64,000 bases of DNA, taken from Streptomyces pyxinicus. Its GTDB lineage: Bacteria > Actinomycetota > Actinomycetes > Streptomycetales > Streptomycetaceae. A program made the translations under genes and the position numbers. The notes beneath the pieces were generated by a model. The model worked only from the letters and a program-made list of their open reading frames with translations. It did no database searches and was not told the DNA's origin. The stretch lies in the NCBI RefSeq assembly GCF_024753135.1, contig NZ_JANUGP010000032.1, forward strand, positions 1 through 64,000. Direction: 5' to 3'. Below, piece by piece: positions 38,920 through 47,041 of the stretch; the first letter of the stretch is position 1, and the number at the start of each line of letters is the position of its first letter.

Positions 38920-40173
38920 CTGAACACCCCGCTCGCCGAGGCCCTGTCGGCCGTCCTGCTGGCCGCCGTGCTCGCCTGGGCGGTGGTACGGCCCTTCGGC
39001 TGGCCGGAGGCGGCCCTGGCGGTGCCCGCTGCCGGGGTCGTGGTCGCGACCGGGGCGATCTCCCTCGACCACGCCCGCGCGGAGGCCGAGCGGCTCGGCC
39101 CGGTCGTCGGGTTCCTGGCGGCCGTGCTGGTGCTCGCCCACTTCTGCGACGTGGAGGGCCTGTTCCGGGCCTGCGGGGCCTGGATGGCGCGCTGGGCGGC
39201 CGGGCGGCCGGTGCGGCTGCTGACGGCGGTGTTCGCGCTGGCCTCGGCCATCACCGCCGTACTGAGCCTGGACGCCACGATCGTGCTGCTGACCCCGGTG
39301 GTCTTCGCGACGGCCGCGCGCGGCGGTGTCCGGCCGAAGCCGCACGTGTACGCCTGCACGCACCTGTCGAACACGGCGTCCCTGCTGCTGCCGGTGTCGA
39401 ACCTGACGAATCTGCTGGCGTTCGCGGCGAGCGGGCTGAGCTTCACCCGGTTCGCCGGGCTGATGGCCCTGCCGTGGCTGGCGGCGATCGGCGTCGAGTA
39501 CCTGGTGTTCCGGCGGTTCTTCGCCCGGGACCTCGCGGCGGCGGCCCCGGCGGGCCAGGACCCGGGCGAGGCGCCCCGGCTGCCGCTGTTCGCGCTGGTC
39601 ACGGTGGGCTGCACGCTGGCCGGGTTCGTGGTGGCGTCGGCGTTCGGCGTTGACCCCGCCTGGGCGGCCGCCGCGGGCGCGCTGGTGCTGGCCGGGCGGG
39701 CGCTGCTGCGGCGGGAGGCGGGCGTGCCGGACGTGGTGCGGGCGGCGGCCCCGGCCTTCCTCGCGTTCGTGCTGGCCCTCGGCGTGGTGGTGCGGGCGGT
39801 GGTCGACAACGGGCTCGCCGGCGCCCTCGCGCATGTCCTGCCCGCCGGCACCGGGCTGCCCGCGCTGCTCGGGATCGCGGCGCTGGCCGCCGTCCTCGCG
39901 AACGTCATCAACAACCTGCCAGCGGTCCTGGTACTGCTTCCGCTGGCCGCGCCGTCCGGTCCGGGCGCCGTCCTCGCGGTGCTGCTCGGGGTGAACATCG
40001 GCCCGAACCTGACCTACGCGGGCTCGCTGGCCACGCTGCTGTGGCGGCGGATCGTGCACCAGCACGACCACGGCGTGGACCTCGGGGAGTTCACCCGGCT
40101 CGGCCTGCTCGCCGTGCCCTGCTGCCTGGCGGTCGCGGTGGTGGCACTGTGGGGGTCGCTACAGGTTCTCTGA
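38920..40173 (+). CDS. ArsB/NhaD-superfamily ion transporter, probable CTG start
   Basis: A 417-residue polytopic membrane protein with about 10-12 helices of the ion transporter superfamily that includes ArsB and SLC13. Conserved pieces are LDATIVLLTPVVFATA, LSNTASLLLPVSNLTNLLAF and the mirrored ANVINNLPAVLVLLPLA with GVNIGPNLTYAGSLATLLW, the two inverted helix-break regions. The best start is CTG at 38920: GGAGGG lies seven bases upstream and the first residues (MNTPLAEALSAVLLAAVLAW) complete helix 1. A GTG at 38968 cuts into that helix. Substrate could be arsenite, an anion or sodium; an arsenic operon is not present. Confidence 0.83.
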   Translation: MNTPLAEALSAVLLAAVLAWAVVRPFGWPEAALAVPAAGVVVATGAISLDHARAEAERLGPVVGFLAAVLVLAHFCDVEGLFRACGAWMARWAAGRPVRLLTAVFALASAITAVLSLDATIVLLTPVVFATAARGGVRPKPHVYACTHLSNTASLLLPVSNLTNLLAFAASGLSFTRFAGLMALPWLAAIGVEYLVFRRFFARDLAAAAPAGQDPGEAPRLPLFALVTVGCTLAGFVVASAFGVDPAWAAAAGALVLAGRALLRREAGVPDVVRAAAPAFLAFVLALGVVVRAVVDNGLAGALAHVLPAGTGLPALLGIAALAAVLANVINNLPAVLVLLPLAAPSGPGAVLAVLLGVNIGPNLTYAGSLATLLWRRIVHQHDHGVDLGEFTRLGLLAVPCCLAVAVVALWGSLQVL

Positions 40174-40204
40174 CGGAGGGTCGCGGACCCGGGAAGGCGG
40201 CCGG

Positions 40205-40693
40205 ATGCGGGTGATCGCCTGGCTCGTGGAGGGCACCTGGCCGGCCTGCGTGGACGCCGTGCGCACCCATGCCCCGGCGCCGGCCGAGGTGGTGCTGCTG
40301 CACGTCAGCGGGCCCGAGGCGGCCGGTCTCGCGCACGGCGCGTTCGCGGGGCTGCTGGGGCGCGGGCATCCGGAGCGCGATCCCGGCGCCCTGCTGGAGA
40401 CGCTCGGCGGGAGTTCCGCGGCCGGGCTGCTCGACGCCGCCGCCGAGCGGCTGGGGCGGCCCTGTGTCCGCGAGGAGCGGTCGGGAAGGGTCGAGCGGCA
40501 GGTGGTGGCCGCCGCGGACGGCGCCGATCTGCTGGTGCTGGCCCGGGACGGGGACCGCTCCCGGCTGGGGCCGCGCAGCCTGGGGCCGGCCGCGCGGTTC
40601 GCCGTGGACCACGCGCCGTGCCCGGTGCTGCTGGTGTGGCCGGAACCGGCGCCGGACCTGGCGACCCTGCCTCCCCCGCCGCCCCGCCCGTGA
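40205..40693 (+). CDS. Universal stress protein (UspA family)
   Basis: A 162-residue cytoplasmic protein of the Usp alpha/beta fold. The C-terminal ATP-site motif appears as LVLARDGDRSRLGPRSLGPA (a G-x2-G-x9-G-S/T-like region) and APCPVLLVWP forms the last strand. The N-terminal strand RVIAWLVEGTWPA differs somewhat from the usual start. It follows the ion transporter by 31 bases, so it is probably co-transcribed, and it may tune that transporter, as UspA domains do elsewhere. A short Pro-rich tail ends the protein. It converges with the lectin-fusion gene. Confidence 0.78.
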   Translation: MRVIAWLVEGTWPACVDAVRTHAPAPAEVVLLHVSGPEAAGLAHGAFAGLLGRGHPERDPGALLETLGGSSAAGLLDAAAERLGRPCVREERSGRVERQVVAAADGADLLVLARDGDRSRLGPRSLGPAARFAVDHAPCPVLLVWPEPAPDLATLPPPPPRP

Positions 40694-40694
40694 G

Positions 40695-42272
40695 TCAGTG
40701 CCGCCGGGGTGTGGCGGCGCTGTCGCTGCCCCAGTTGACGTTCCGCATGTCCAGGTCCACCTTCACGGCGTCGATGCTCCAGCGCTGGGCGGAACCGGTG
40801 GCGCGGATCTTGGTCACGAGGGCGCCGGAGCCGTCGGTGGCGGCCGGGGTGAGAGCCAGCTTCGGGTCGAGGCGTGGGACCAGGGCGCCCCGGGAGGTGA
40901 GGTCGTAGCGGAGGGCGCGGGCGGCCGTGCCGGTGGCGGTGCAGGACGCCAGGCGGACCGAGTAGCCGAGACGGGAGTCCAGGCACAGGCCGGGGTCCGC
41001 GGCGTTGCGCAGCAGCCCGTCGGTCTCGTACGTCCACTGCTGCCCGGGCGTCGTCGAGCAGGCGGTCAGCACTGTCTCGGCGCCCGTGACGACGCGCTTG
41101 CCGGTGATGCCGACGCACAGTCCGGAGGCCAGGTTGCGCAGTCGGCCGTGCGGGGTGCCCCGGGGACCGTGGCCGGCCCCGGCCCAGGTCGGTGACGGGC
41201 TCGGCGCGGCCGGTGAACCGCCCGGTGCCGGGGTGGCGGTGCCGGCGGGGGCGGGTGCCCGGTCGGAGCCGAGCACCGACCACAGCACCAGGGGCAGGGC
41301 GACCAGGCCGCAGACGGTGACGGCGGCCAGCGCGAGGTGCCGGCGCCGGGCGCGGCGGGCGACGCGCAGCGCGTAGCGGGGGGAGAGCGCGGCGGCCGGG
41401 CCGCGGCCGGGCGGGGGCGTGGCGAACGGCTCGCCCGCCCCCGGCATCACCGCGGATGGCGCCGGGACCGGCTCCGCCGGCGCGTCGGCGCGGCTCGTCC
41501 GGGACTCGACATAGGCGCGGGCGCCCCAGCCGAGCACCGTCTCGGCCAGGGCCGGGCCGAGACCCGTGGCGAACTCGGCGAGTTGGCCGGCGGTACGGCC
41601 GCAGTGCGCGCAGCGCGACAGATGGGCGCGCAGGTCCGGGTCGACGTCCACGCCGCCGCGCCGGTACGTCACGTCCAGCAGGCGCAGATAGCGCCGGCAC
41701 TCGGTCTCGGGGGCGAGTTCGCGGTGCACCTGGAGGCATTCCTCGCGCAGCCGCTCGCGGGCCCGGCGCAGTTCGAGGCGGACGTCCTCCTCGTTCCGGC
41801 CGAGCAGCACGGCCGGGACCGACAGCGGGTCGGCCTCGACCTCGGTGTGCCACAGGACCGCGCGGGCGGCTCCGGGCACCTGCTGGAACGCCCGGGAGAG
41901 CAGCCGGCGGCCGGGGGACGGCCGCAGCAGGGCGGCGGCGCGCTCACCGGACCGCAGGGCCGGGTGGAGGAGGCCCCGGCGGTCGTCGTTGTCCCATTCG
42001 GCGGCGATCCGGCGGACGGTGACCAGCACCTCGGGGCGCCAGGCGGCGCTCGGGCCGCTGTGCCGCAGGGACTCGCCGAAGAGCCGGGTGAAGGCGGCCG
42101 TGGTGAGCATGCCGGCGGCGCGCGGGGCGCCGGTGCACAGCCGGGCATAGGTGAAAGCGGCCTCCCAGTGCCGGTCGAGGAGTTCACCCACCGGATGGAG
42201 TGCGGGCGCCGTGCCCGTCCACTTCTTCAGTTCGGCGCCGAGCCTTTCGTCCGAGGGGCCTGCCTCATTCAC
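40695..42272 (-). CDS. Sigma-like / zinc-finger / transmembrane / ricin-lectin fusion protein
   Basis: A 525-residue single-pass membrane protein. Residues about 25-190 resemble a degenerate ECF sigma factor (region 2-like AFTYARLCTG and ALRSGERAA, region 4-like VPAVLLGRNEEDVRLELRRA). Residues about 190-230 form an anti-sigma-type zinc finger (H217-x3-C221-x2-C224, with C192 nearby). A Pro/Ala linker, a transmembrane helix (about 312-335) and a Pro/Thr-rich stalk follow. An outer ricin-type beta-trefoil domain (about 378-500) has GLCVGIT, CSTTPGQQWTY and CLDSRLGYSVRLASC. The outer lectin could sense a glycan and relay to the inner domains. A GTG start with GAGGAA upstream is used. Confidence 0.83.
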   Translation of the reverse strand: MNEAGPSDERLGAELKKWTGTAPALHPVGELLDRHWEAAFTYARLCTGAPRAAGMLTTAAFTRLFGESLRHSGPSAAWRPEVLVTVRRIAAEWDNDDRRGLLHPALRSGERAAALLRPSPGRRLLSRAFQQVPGAARAVLWHTEVEADPLSVPAVLLGRNEEDVRLELRRARERLREECLQVHRELAPETECRRYLRLLDVTYRRGGVDVDPDLRAHLSRCAHCGRTAGQLAEFATGLGPALAETVLGWGARAYVESRTSRADAPAEPVPAPSAVMPGAGEPFATPPPGRGPAAALSPRYALRVARRARRRHLALAAVTVCGLVALPLVLWSVLGSDRAPAPAGTATPAPGGSPAAPSPSPTWAGAGHGPRGTPHGRLRNLASGLCVGITGKRVVTGAETVLTACSTTPGQQWTYETDGLLRNAADPGLCLDSRLGYSVRLASCTATGTAARALRYDLTSRGALVPRLDPKLALTPAATDGSGALVTKIRATGSAQRWSIDAVKVDLDMRNVNWGSDSAATPRRH

Positions 42273-42400
42273 GGCCGCATTCCTCCAGTCCCGGAATTGA
42301 AATTGCGACTGCGCGCCGACAGTGCACACCTTTGCACAGGCCGGCGCGCCGGAACAAGAGTTCCCGCATTTACCAGCAATTCCTGTCAGGGGCCGCCGTA

Positions 42401-42415
42401 TTGACGAATTGTCAA
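42401..42415. promoter_or_regulatory. TTGAC-GAATT-GTCAA palindrome upstream of the lectin fusion and reductase end
   Basis: A perfect 15-bp palindrome. On the minus strand it contains TTGACA (42415-42410), usable as a -35 box for the lectin-fusion gene about 140 bases away, so it may combine promoter and operator. The surrounding stretch is AT-rich for this genome. No clear -10 box was found. Confidence 0.4.
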
Positions 42416-42458
42416 GGAATCCCTTTTCTTCTTGACCGCACTGTCCGGCCGGGCCGGG

Positions 42459-43427
42459 TCAGTGGCCGCTGATCTCGCGCGGGGTGTAGGGCTGCCGGAG
42501 CTCCTCGATCTCCTTGTCGCTCAGCTCCAGTTCGACGGCGGCCACCGCGTCCTCGATGTGCCGCGGCTTGGCGGCGCCGATGATCGGCGCGGTCACCGCG
42601 TCCTGGTGCAGCAGCCAGGCGAGGGCCACCTGGGCGCGGGACACGCCGCGCTCCTCCGCGATCCGGGTGACCGCCTCGACGATGGCCCGGTCGCCCTCCT
42701 GGTACAGCTTGCTGCCGAACTCGTCGGTGGTGCTGCGGCCGGTGACCGTGCCCCAGTCCCGGGTCAGCCGGCCGCGGGCCAGCGGGCTCCAGGGCAGCAC
42801 GCCGACGCCCTGGTCCACGCAGAGCGGCAGCATCTCCCGCTCCTCCTCGCGGTAGAGCAGGTTGTAGTGGTTCTGCATGGACACGAACTTGGTCCAGCCG
42901 TGCCGCTCGGCGGTGTACTGGGCCTTGGAGAACTCCCAGGCGTACATCGAACTGGCCCCGATGTAGCGGGCCTTGCCCGCCTTGACCACGTCGTGCAGCG
43001 CCTCCATCGTCTCCTCGACGGGCGTCTCGTGGTCGTAGCGGTGGATCTGGTAGAGGTCGACGTAGTCGGTGCCGAGCCGGCGCAGGCTGTGGTCGATCTC
43101 GGTCATGATCGCCTTGCGGGACAGCCCGCCGCCGTTGGGTCCCGGCCGCATCCGGCTGCACACCTTGGTGGCGAGCACGATCTCGTCGCGGTCGGCGTAC
43201 TCGCCGAGGGCCCTGCCGACGATCTCCTCGCTGGTGCCGTCGGAGTAGACGTTGGCGGTGTCGAAGAAGGTGATGCCCGCCTCCAGCGCCTGCCGGATCA
43301 GCGGGCGGGAGGCCTCCTCGTCGAGGGTCCACTCGTGCGTGCCGCGGTCCGGCAGCCCGTAGGTCATGCAGCCCAGGGAGATCCGCGAGACGTCCAGACC
43401 GGTCGAACCGAGCTTCACGTACTGCAT
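42459..43427 (-). CDS. Aldo/keto reductase
   Basis: A 322-residue cytoplasmic TIM-barrel oxidoreductase using NADP(H). The tetrad is visible: Asp and Tyr in FFDTANVYSDG, Lys in LATKVCSR, and His in LYQIHRYDH. Cofactor residues appear at IIGAAKPRHIEDA. Length and motifs match the voltage-gated K+ channel beta/YhdN-like branch, which reduces aldehydes and ketones broadly. The start ATG at 43427 has an AGGAGC site. It is monocistronic. The substrate is not predictable from sequence. Confidence 0.92.
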   Translation of the reverse strand: MQYVKLGSTGLDVSRISLGCMTYGLPDRGTHEWTLDEEASRPLIRQALEAGITFFDTANVYSDGTSEEIVGRALGEYADRDEIVLATKVCSRMRPGPNGGGLSRKAIMTEIDHSLRRLGTDYVDLYQIHRYDHETPVEETMEALHDVVKAGKARYIGASSMYAWEFSKAQYTAERHGWTKFVSMQNHYNLLYREEEREMLPLCVDQGVGVLPWSPLARGRLTRDWGTVTGRSTTDEFGSKLYQEGDRAIVEAVTRIAEERGVSRAQVALAWLLHQDAVTAPIIGAAKPRHIEDAVAAVELELSDKEIEELRQPYTPREISGH

Positions 43428-43560
43428 CGTTGCTGCTCCTGCCTTCGTCACGATGGTCGGCTCCGAGCCTACGGCGTGACCGGGGACCGACTTGACGATC
43501 AGCGCGGGCGGGCGATTTGATCCTGAGTTGTGTCGCGCCGCCCGGCGTGCGCAGGACGGA

Positions 43561-44436
43561 GTGGACTTGCCCGCCAAGGGTGTCTTCCGTGCCGGGGGGT
43601 CCGTCCGGGCCCTCGGCGCGATGTCAGCGGCCCTGATCGTCGCCGTGTCGGTACTGACCGGCTGCGGTTCCCCGGACGACGCGAAGGACGGTGCGCGCGG
43701 GTCCACCGCGGCGGCGACGCCGGACGCGGTGCGGCTGCCGCCGCGCCACGCGGGGTTCGACTACCAGATCGGCGGCGCCTATCCGCCGCCCAAGGGCGTG
43801 CGCATCGTCAGCCGCGACCGCTCCGACTCCCCCGCGCGGGGGCTGTACAACATCTGCTACGTCAACGCCTTTCAGGCCCAGCCCGCCGAACGCTCCTCGT
43901 GGCCTGCCGACCTGTTGCTGCGCGACGGCGACGGCGAGGTCGTCATCGACGAGGACTGGAACGAGCCGCTGCTCGACATCGGCACCGCGGCCAAGCGGGA
44001 GCGGATCGCGCGCCGGGTCGACGGCTGGATCGACGGCTGCGCGAAGAAGGGCTTCGACGCGGTCGAGCCGGACAACTACGACAGCTACACCCGCTCCCAC
44101 CACCTGCTCGACGCCGAGGACGCGGTCGCCTTCATGGCCCTGCTCTCCCGGCACGCGCACGCCCGGCACCTGGCCATCGCGCAGAAGAACACCGCCGAAC
44201 TGGCCGGGCGGCGGGCCCGCGCCGGGCTCGACTTCGCGGTGGCGGAGGAGTGCGGGCAGTACGACGAGTGCGGGGTGTACGCGAAGGCGTTCGCCGACCG
44301 CGTGGTGGACATCGAGTACACCGACACCGGCCTGCGCTCGGCCCTCGCCCACTGGGGCGACCGCCTGAGCATCGTCCGCCGTGACCGCGACGTCTCGACC
44401 CCGGGCAGCTCGGCGTACGTGCGACGGGCACACTAG
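43561..44436 (+). CDS. GH114 endo-alpha-1,4-polygalactosaminidase-like lipoprotein
   Basis: A 291-residue exported lipoprotein: basic n-region, hydrophobic core and lipobox VLTGC (Cys35). The rest is a TIM-barrel-like glycoside hydrolase of family 114: FDYQIGGAYPPP, GLYNICYVNAFQAQP, DEDWNEPLLDI, the catalytic-region GFDAVEPDNYDSY and FAVAEECGQYDEC. The family cleaves alpha-1,4-linked galactosamine polymers such as those of fungi and some biofilms. The GTG at 43561 gives a complete signal peptide. The gene converges with the P450 cluster and its stop shares CTAG with the flavoprotein remnant. Confidence 0.88.
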   Translation: MDLPAKGVFRAGGSVRALGAMSAALIVAVSVLTGCGSPDDAKDGARGSTAAATPDAVRLPPRHAGFDYQIGGAYPPPKGVRIVSRDRSDSPARGLYNICYVNAFQAQPAERSSWPADLLLRDGDGEVVIDEDWNEPLLDIGTAAKRERIARRVDGWIDGCAKKGFDAVEPDNYDSYTRSHHLLDAEDAVAFMALLSRHAHARHLAIAQKNTAELAGRRARAGLDFAVAEECGQYDECGVYAKAFADRVVDIEYTDTGLRSALAHWGDRLSIVRRDRDVSTPGSSAYVRRAH

Positions 44437-44765
44437 GCGCGCCCCACCAAGTCCAGGCCGCGTGTCCAGCCGAACTCCGGGCGCCGTCCGTCCGGCCCGG
44501 GGGCGCCGGTGTACGGGGCGCCGAAACAGGGTGCCGACGGCACGGGCCGTCCGGTCCGCGCGGCGACGCCCTCGACGTCGAAGAACCCGCCCCTCGCGAC
44601 CGGAGTGGCGATCACCCCCACCTCCCAGCCGCGTTCTTGGGCGGCGACGACCAACTCGGGCACCCTACCGATCCGGTCGGTACGGTCCCACAGCCCGACA
44701 ACCCCGGCACCGCTCGCCCCGGCCGGACCGGACCCGTGTGCCTCGAAGCCGGGCCCGAGACCGAG
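44433..44765 (-). pseudogene. Remnant of a flavoprotein (PPC decarboxylase-like)
   Basis: The minus strand reads GAGVVGLWDR, then PELVVAAQERGWEVGVIATP and FFDVEGVAARTGRPV, which match the N-terminal half of short Streptomyces flavoproteins of the phosphopantothenoylcysteine-decarboxylase fold. The region after that is replaced by an unrelated tail (PDGRRPEFGWTRG) ending at 44433, about half the usual length, and no proper start with a ribosome binding site is visible (a GTG at 44663 begins inside the domain). It is probably a truncated remnant. It lies directly downstream of the ferredoxin gene and could once have been part of the P450 unit. Confidence 0.55.
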
Positions 44766-44775
44766 CGGCCGGATG

Positions 44776-44991
44776 TCAGCCCGGGGCGTCCGTCACGGCC
44801 GGTTCCGTGAGCGTGATGGCGCCGACCGGGCAGGCCCGGGCCGCCTCGCGGACCATCGGGTCGCCGGCGCCGTCCTCGCGGCCCGGGAGGAGGGCGCTGT
44901 AGCCGTCGTCGTCCTGGGTGAAGACCTTCGGCGCGGTCAGCGCGCACTGGCCGGCGCCGATGCAGGTGTCCCTGTCGATCTCGATGTGCAT
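44776..44991 (-). CDS. 3Fe-4S ferredoxin (P450 partner)
   Basis: A 71-residue acidic ferredoxin with three cluster Cys: C10 and C16 in CIGAGQC and C54 in ACPVGAI. The residue that would be the fourth ligand is Ala13, the normal arrangement for the 3Fe-4S ferredoxins that serve CYP105-type P450s. It starts with ATG after GAGG, 12 bases downstream of the P450 stop, so the two are co-transcribed and it should be the electron donor. No ferredoxin reductase gene is nearby. Confidence 0.93.
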   Translation of the reverse strand: MHIEIDRDTCIGAGQCALTAPKVFTQDDDGYSALLPGREDGAGDPMVREAARACPVGAITLTEPAVTDAPG

Positions 44992-45003
44992 GAGCTGAGC
45001 CTC

Positions 45004-46254
45004 TTACCAGGTCACGGGGAGTTCCAGCATCCCCTGGATCGTGTCGCCGGGTTTGAAGGGAATCTTCTCCGCCGAGGCGGCGAGCCGCAGCCCGGGCAGC
45101 CGGCGCAGCAGGGTGCCGAGGGCGATCTCCAGCTCGGCGCGCGCGAGGTTCTGGCCGAGGCACTGGTGGATGCCGAAGCCGAAGGCCACGTGGTGGCGGG
45201 CGGGACGGTGGAAGTCCAGGCTGTCGGGTGCGTCGTACACCGAGGCGTCCCGGTTGATGACGGAGGTGGAGAAGAGCACGCCCTCCCCCGCCCGGATCGT
45301 GACGCCGGCGACCTCCATGTCCTCGGTCGCGACCCGCTGGAGCCCGTCGGCGATGGACAGCATCCGCATCAGCTCCTCGACGGCGGACGACAGCAGCGCC
45401 GGGTCGGCGCGCAGCTCGGCCAGCCGGTCGGGGTGGCGCAGCAGCGTGTACGTGCCGAGGGAGATCATGTTGGCGGTGGTCTCGTGCCCGGCGACCAGCA
45501 GGATCAGGGCGAGCGAGATCATCTCCTCGCGGTCCGGTCCGCCCTCCTCCCGGTGCCGCCGTACCAGGTCGTCGAGGACGCCGTCGCCCGGCTCGGCCCG
45601 GCGGGCCTTCTCGTCGACGAGTCCGCCGAGGTACTCCTCCAGCCGTACCCGGGCGTTCTCCGTGTCGGCGGCCGTCGGCCCGCGCAGCAGCCGGCGGGAC
45701 TGTTCCTCGAAGAACTCGTGGTCGGCGTAGGGCACGCCGAGCAGGCCGCAGATGACCGTGGAGGGCACGGGCAGCGCGAAGGCGGACACCAGCTCGGCGG
45801 GCGGCCCCTGCTCGATCATGGCGTCCAGCAGGTCGTCCACGGTCCGCTGGATCCAGGGGCGCAGCTCGCTCGCGTGCCGGACGGTGAACGGCGGGATCAG
45901 CATCCGCCGCTGGCGTTTGTGCTCGGGATCGTCCAGGCCGAGCAGGGCCACCCGGCGCCGCTCGGGGTCGGTCGCGAAGCGGGGCGTGGAGACCGGGAAG
46001 CCCGGGCGGGTGCGGTCGCTGGAGAGCCGGGGGTCGGTGAGCAGGGCGCGCGCGACGGCGTGCGAGGAGACCAGCCAGACCTCGCGGCCGTCGTAGAGGG
46101 TGACCCGGGACAGGGGGCGCCCGGCGCGCAGCGGGTCGTAGCCGGCGGGCGGGTGGTAGGGGCAGGTGCGGTCCTGGGGGAAGGCGACGGGTCCGGCCGG
46201 GGCGGCGCGGCCCTGGGTGTCCGTCGATACCGTCAGATCCGTCAGATCCGTCAT
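45004..46254 (-). CDS. Cytochrome P450, CYP105-like
   Basis: A 416-residue soluble P450 monooxygenase. I-helix AGHETTAN (255-262), K-helix E294-L-M-R297 and heme loop FGFGIHQCLG with thiolate Cys365 are all intact. The N-terminal TCPYHPPAGYDPLRAGRPL and the ADGLQR region are typical of actinobacterial CYP105 enzymes, which oxidise xenobiotics and secondary metabolites. A six-residue repeat (MTDLTDLT) opens the protein. The start ATG at 46254 has GAGG seven to ten bases upstream. It forms a unit with the downstream ferredoxin gene. No biosynthetic cluster is adjacent, so a detoxifying role is as likely as a biosynthetic one. Confidence 0.95.
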   Translation of the reverse strand: MTDLTDLTVSTDTQGRAAPAGPVAFPQDRTCPYHPPAGYDPLRAGRPLSRVTLYDGREVWLVSSHAVARALLTDPRLSSDRTRPGFPVSTPRFATDPERRRVALLGLDDPEHKRQRRMLIPPFTVRHASELRPWIQRTVDDLLDAMIEQGPPAELVSAFALPVPSTVICGLLGVPYADHEFFEEQSRRLLRGPTAADTENARVRLEEYLGGLVDEKARRAEPGDGVLDDLVRRHREEGGPDREEMISLALILLVAGHETTANMISLGTYTLLRHPDRLAELRADPALLSSAVEELMRMLSIADGLQRVATEDMEVAGVTIRAGEGVLFSTSVINRDASVYDAPDSLDFHRPARHHVAFGFGIHQCLGQNLARAELEIALGTLLRRLPGLRLAASAEKIPFKPGDTIQGMLELPVTW

Positions 46255-46331
46255 GAGCAAGACCTCGCAGACGAAGAAGTGCGTCGTGCCGATCTTCATT
46301 AGATGCCTCAGGCACCTATGCGGCGACCACA

Positions 46332-46371
46332 ACTTCGGCCACATCGGTGAAGCGCGGGATCTGGCCGAAGT
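46332..46371. promoter_or_regulatory. Inverted repeat upstream of the P450
   Basis: ACTTCGGCCACAT (46332-46344) and ATCTGGCCGAAGT (46359-46371) are near-perfect 13-base arms with one mismatch and a 14-base spacer, about 80 bases upstream of the P450 start. It is a candidate operator; no regulator gene is adjacent. Confidence 0.4.
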
Positions 46372-46510
46372 GGCGGAGCCCCCGGGGTCGACTTCCAGCC
46401 TACGTTCCCCCGGTCGGATGACGCGCGGCGCGGGACGGATGATCCGGCGGGTCACCGGCGTTGACTCCGGGTGACAGACAGCCGTTGGACCGACGAAGGA
46501 GACGGATCGC

Positions 46511-46960
46511 ATGCCTCTTGAGGGCGAGTACGAGCCGAGCCCGGAGCAGTGGGTGCGCGAGCAGGTCGAGCTGTACGAGAGCTCCGGCGGGACGAAGGGG
46601 ACGACACTGCGCGACACCGGGCTGCCGGTGATCGTGCTGACCACCCGGGGCGCGAAGAGCGGCAAGATCCGCAAGACACCGCTGATGCGGGTCGAGCGGG
46701 CGGGCGCGTACGCGGTGGTCGCCTCGCAGGGCGGCGCGCCCAAGCACCCGGTGTGGTACTTCAACATCAAGGCCGACCCGCGCGTCGAGCTCCAGGACGG
46801 CCCGGAGCGGCGGGACATGCGGGCCCGGGAGATCACCGGCCAGGAGAAGGCGGAGTGGTGGGAGCGGGCGGTCGCCGCGTTCCCGCCGTACGCCGACTAC
46901 CAGAAGAAGACCTCGCGGGAGATCCCGGTGTTCGTGCTGGAGCCGGTCGACGGGAACTGA
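46511..46960 (+). CDS. Deazaflavin (F420)-dependent nitroreductase-family protein
   Basis: A 149-residue protein of the Ddn/FGD-type split-barrel family. The motifs LRDTGLPVIVLTTRGAKSGK, RKTPLMRVERAGAYAVVASQ, and HPVWYFNIKADPRVELQDG are diagnostic. Such enzymes use reduced F420 to reduce quinones or nitro compounds, often at the membrane. The ATG at 46511 is preceded by GGAGACGGATCGC. It is divergent from the P450 and ends before a bidirectional terminator. Confidence 0.92.
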   Translation: MPLEGEYEPSPEQWVREQVELYESSGGTKGTTLRDTGLPVIVLTTRGAKSGKIRKTPLMRVERAGAYAVVASQGGAPKHPVWYFNIKADPRVELQDGPERRDMRAREITGQEKAEWWERAVAAFPPYADYQKKTSREIPVFVLEPVDGN

Positions 46961-46968
46961 ACCCCGGC

Positions 46969-47004
46969 CCGGAAGCGGGGGCTTCCCGAAGTCCCCGCTT
47001 CCGG
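46969..47004. terminator. Bidirectional terminator
   Basis: Perfect 12-bp arms CCGGAAGCGGGG/CCCCGCTTCCGG with a 12-base loop between convergent genes. Confidence 0.8.
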
Positions 47005-47041
47005 TGCGGTGTGAAGCCGGTTCCGGGCGGGCACCCGGCCG

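Noticed and set aside
45004..46254. Evidence for a biosynthetic gene cluster from the P450 and the flavin monooxygenase
   Set aside because: They are 20 kb apart with no core synthase, peptide precursor or assembly-line gene in the window.
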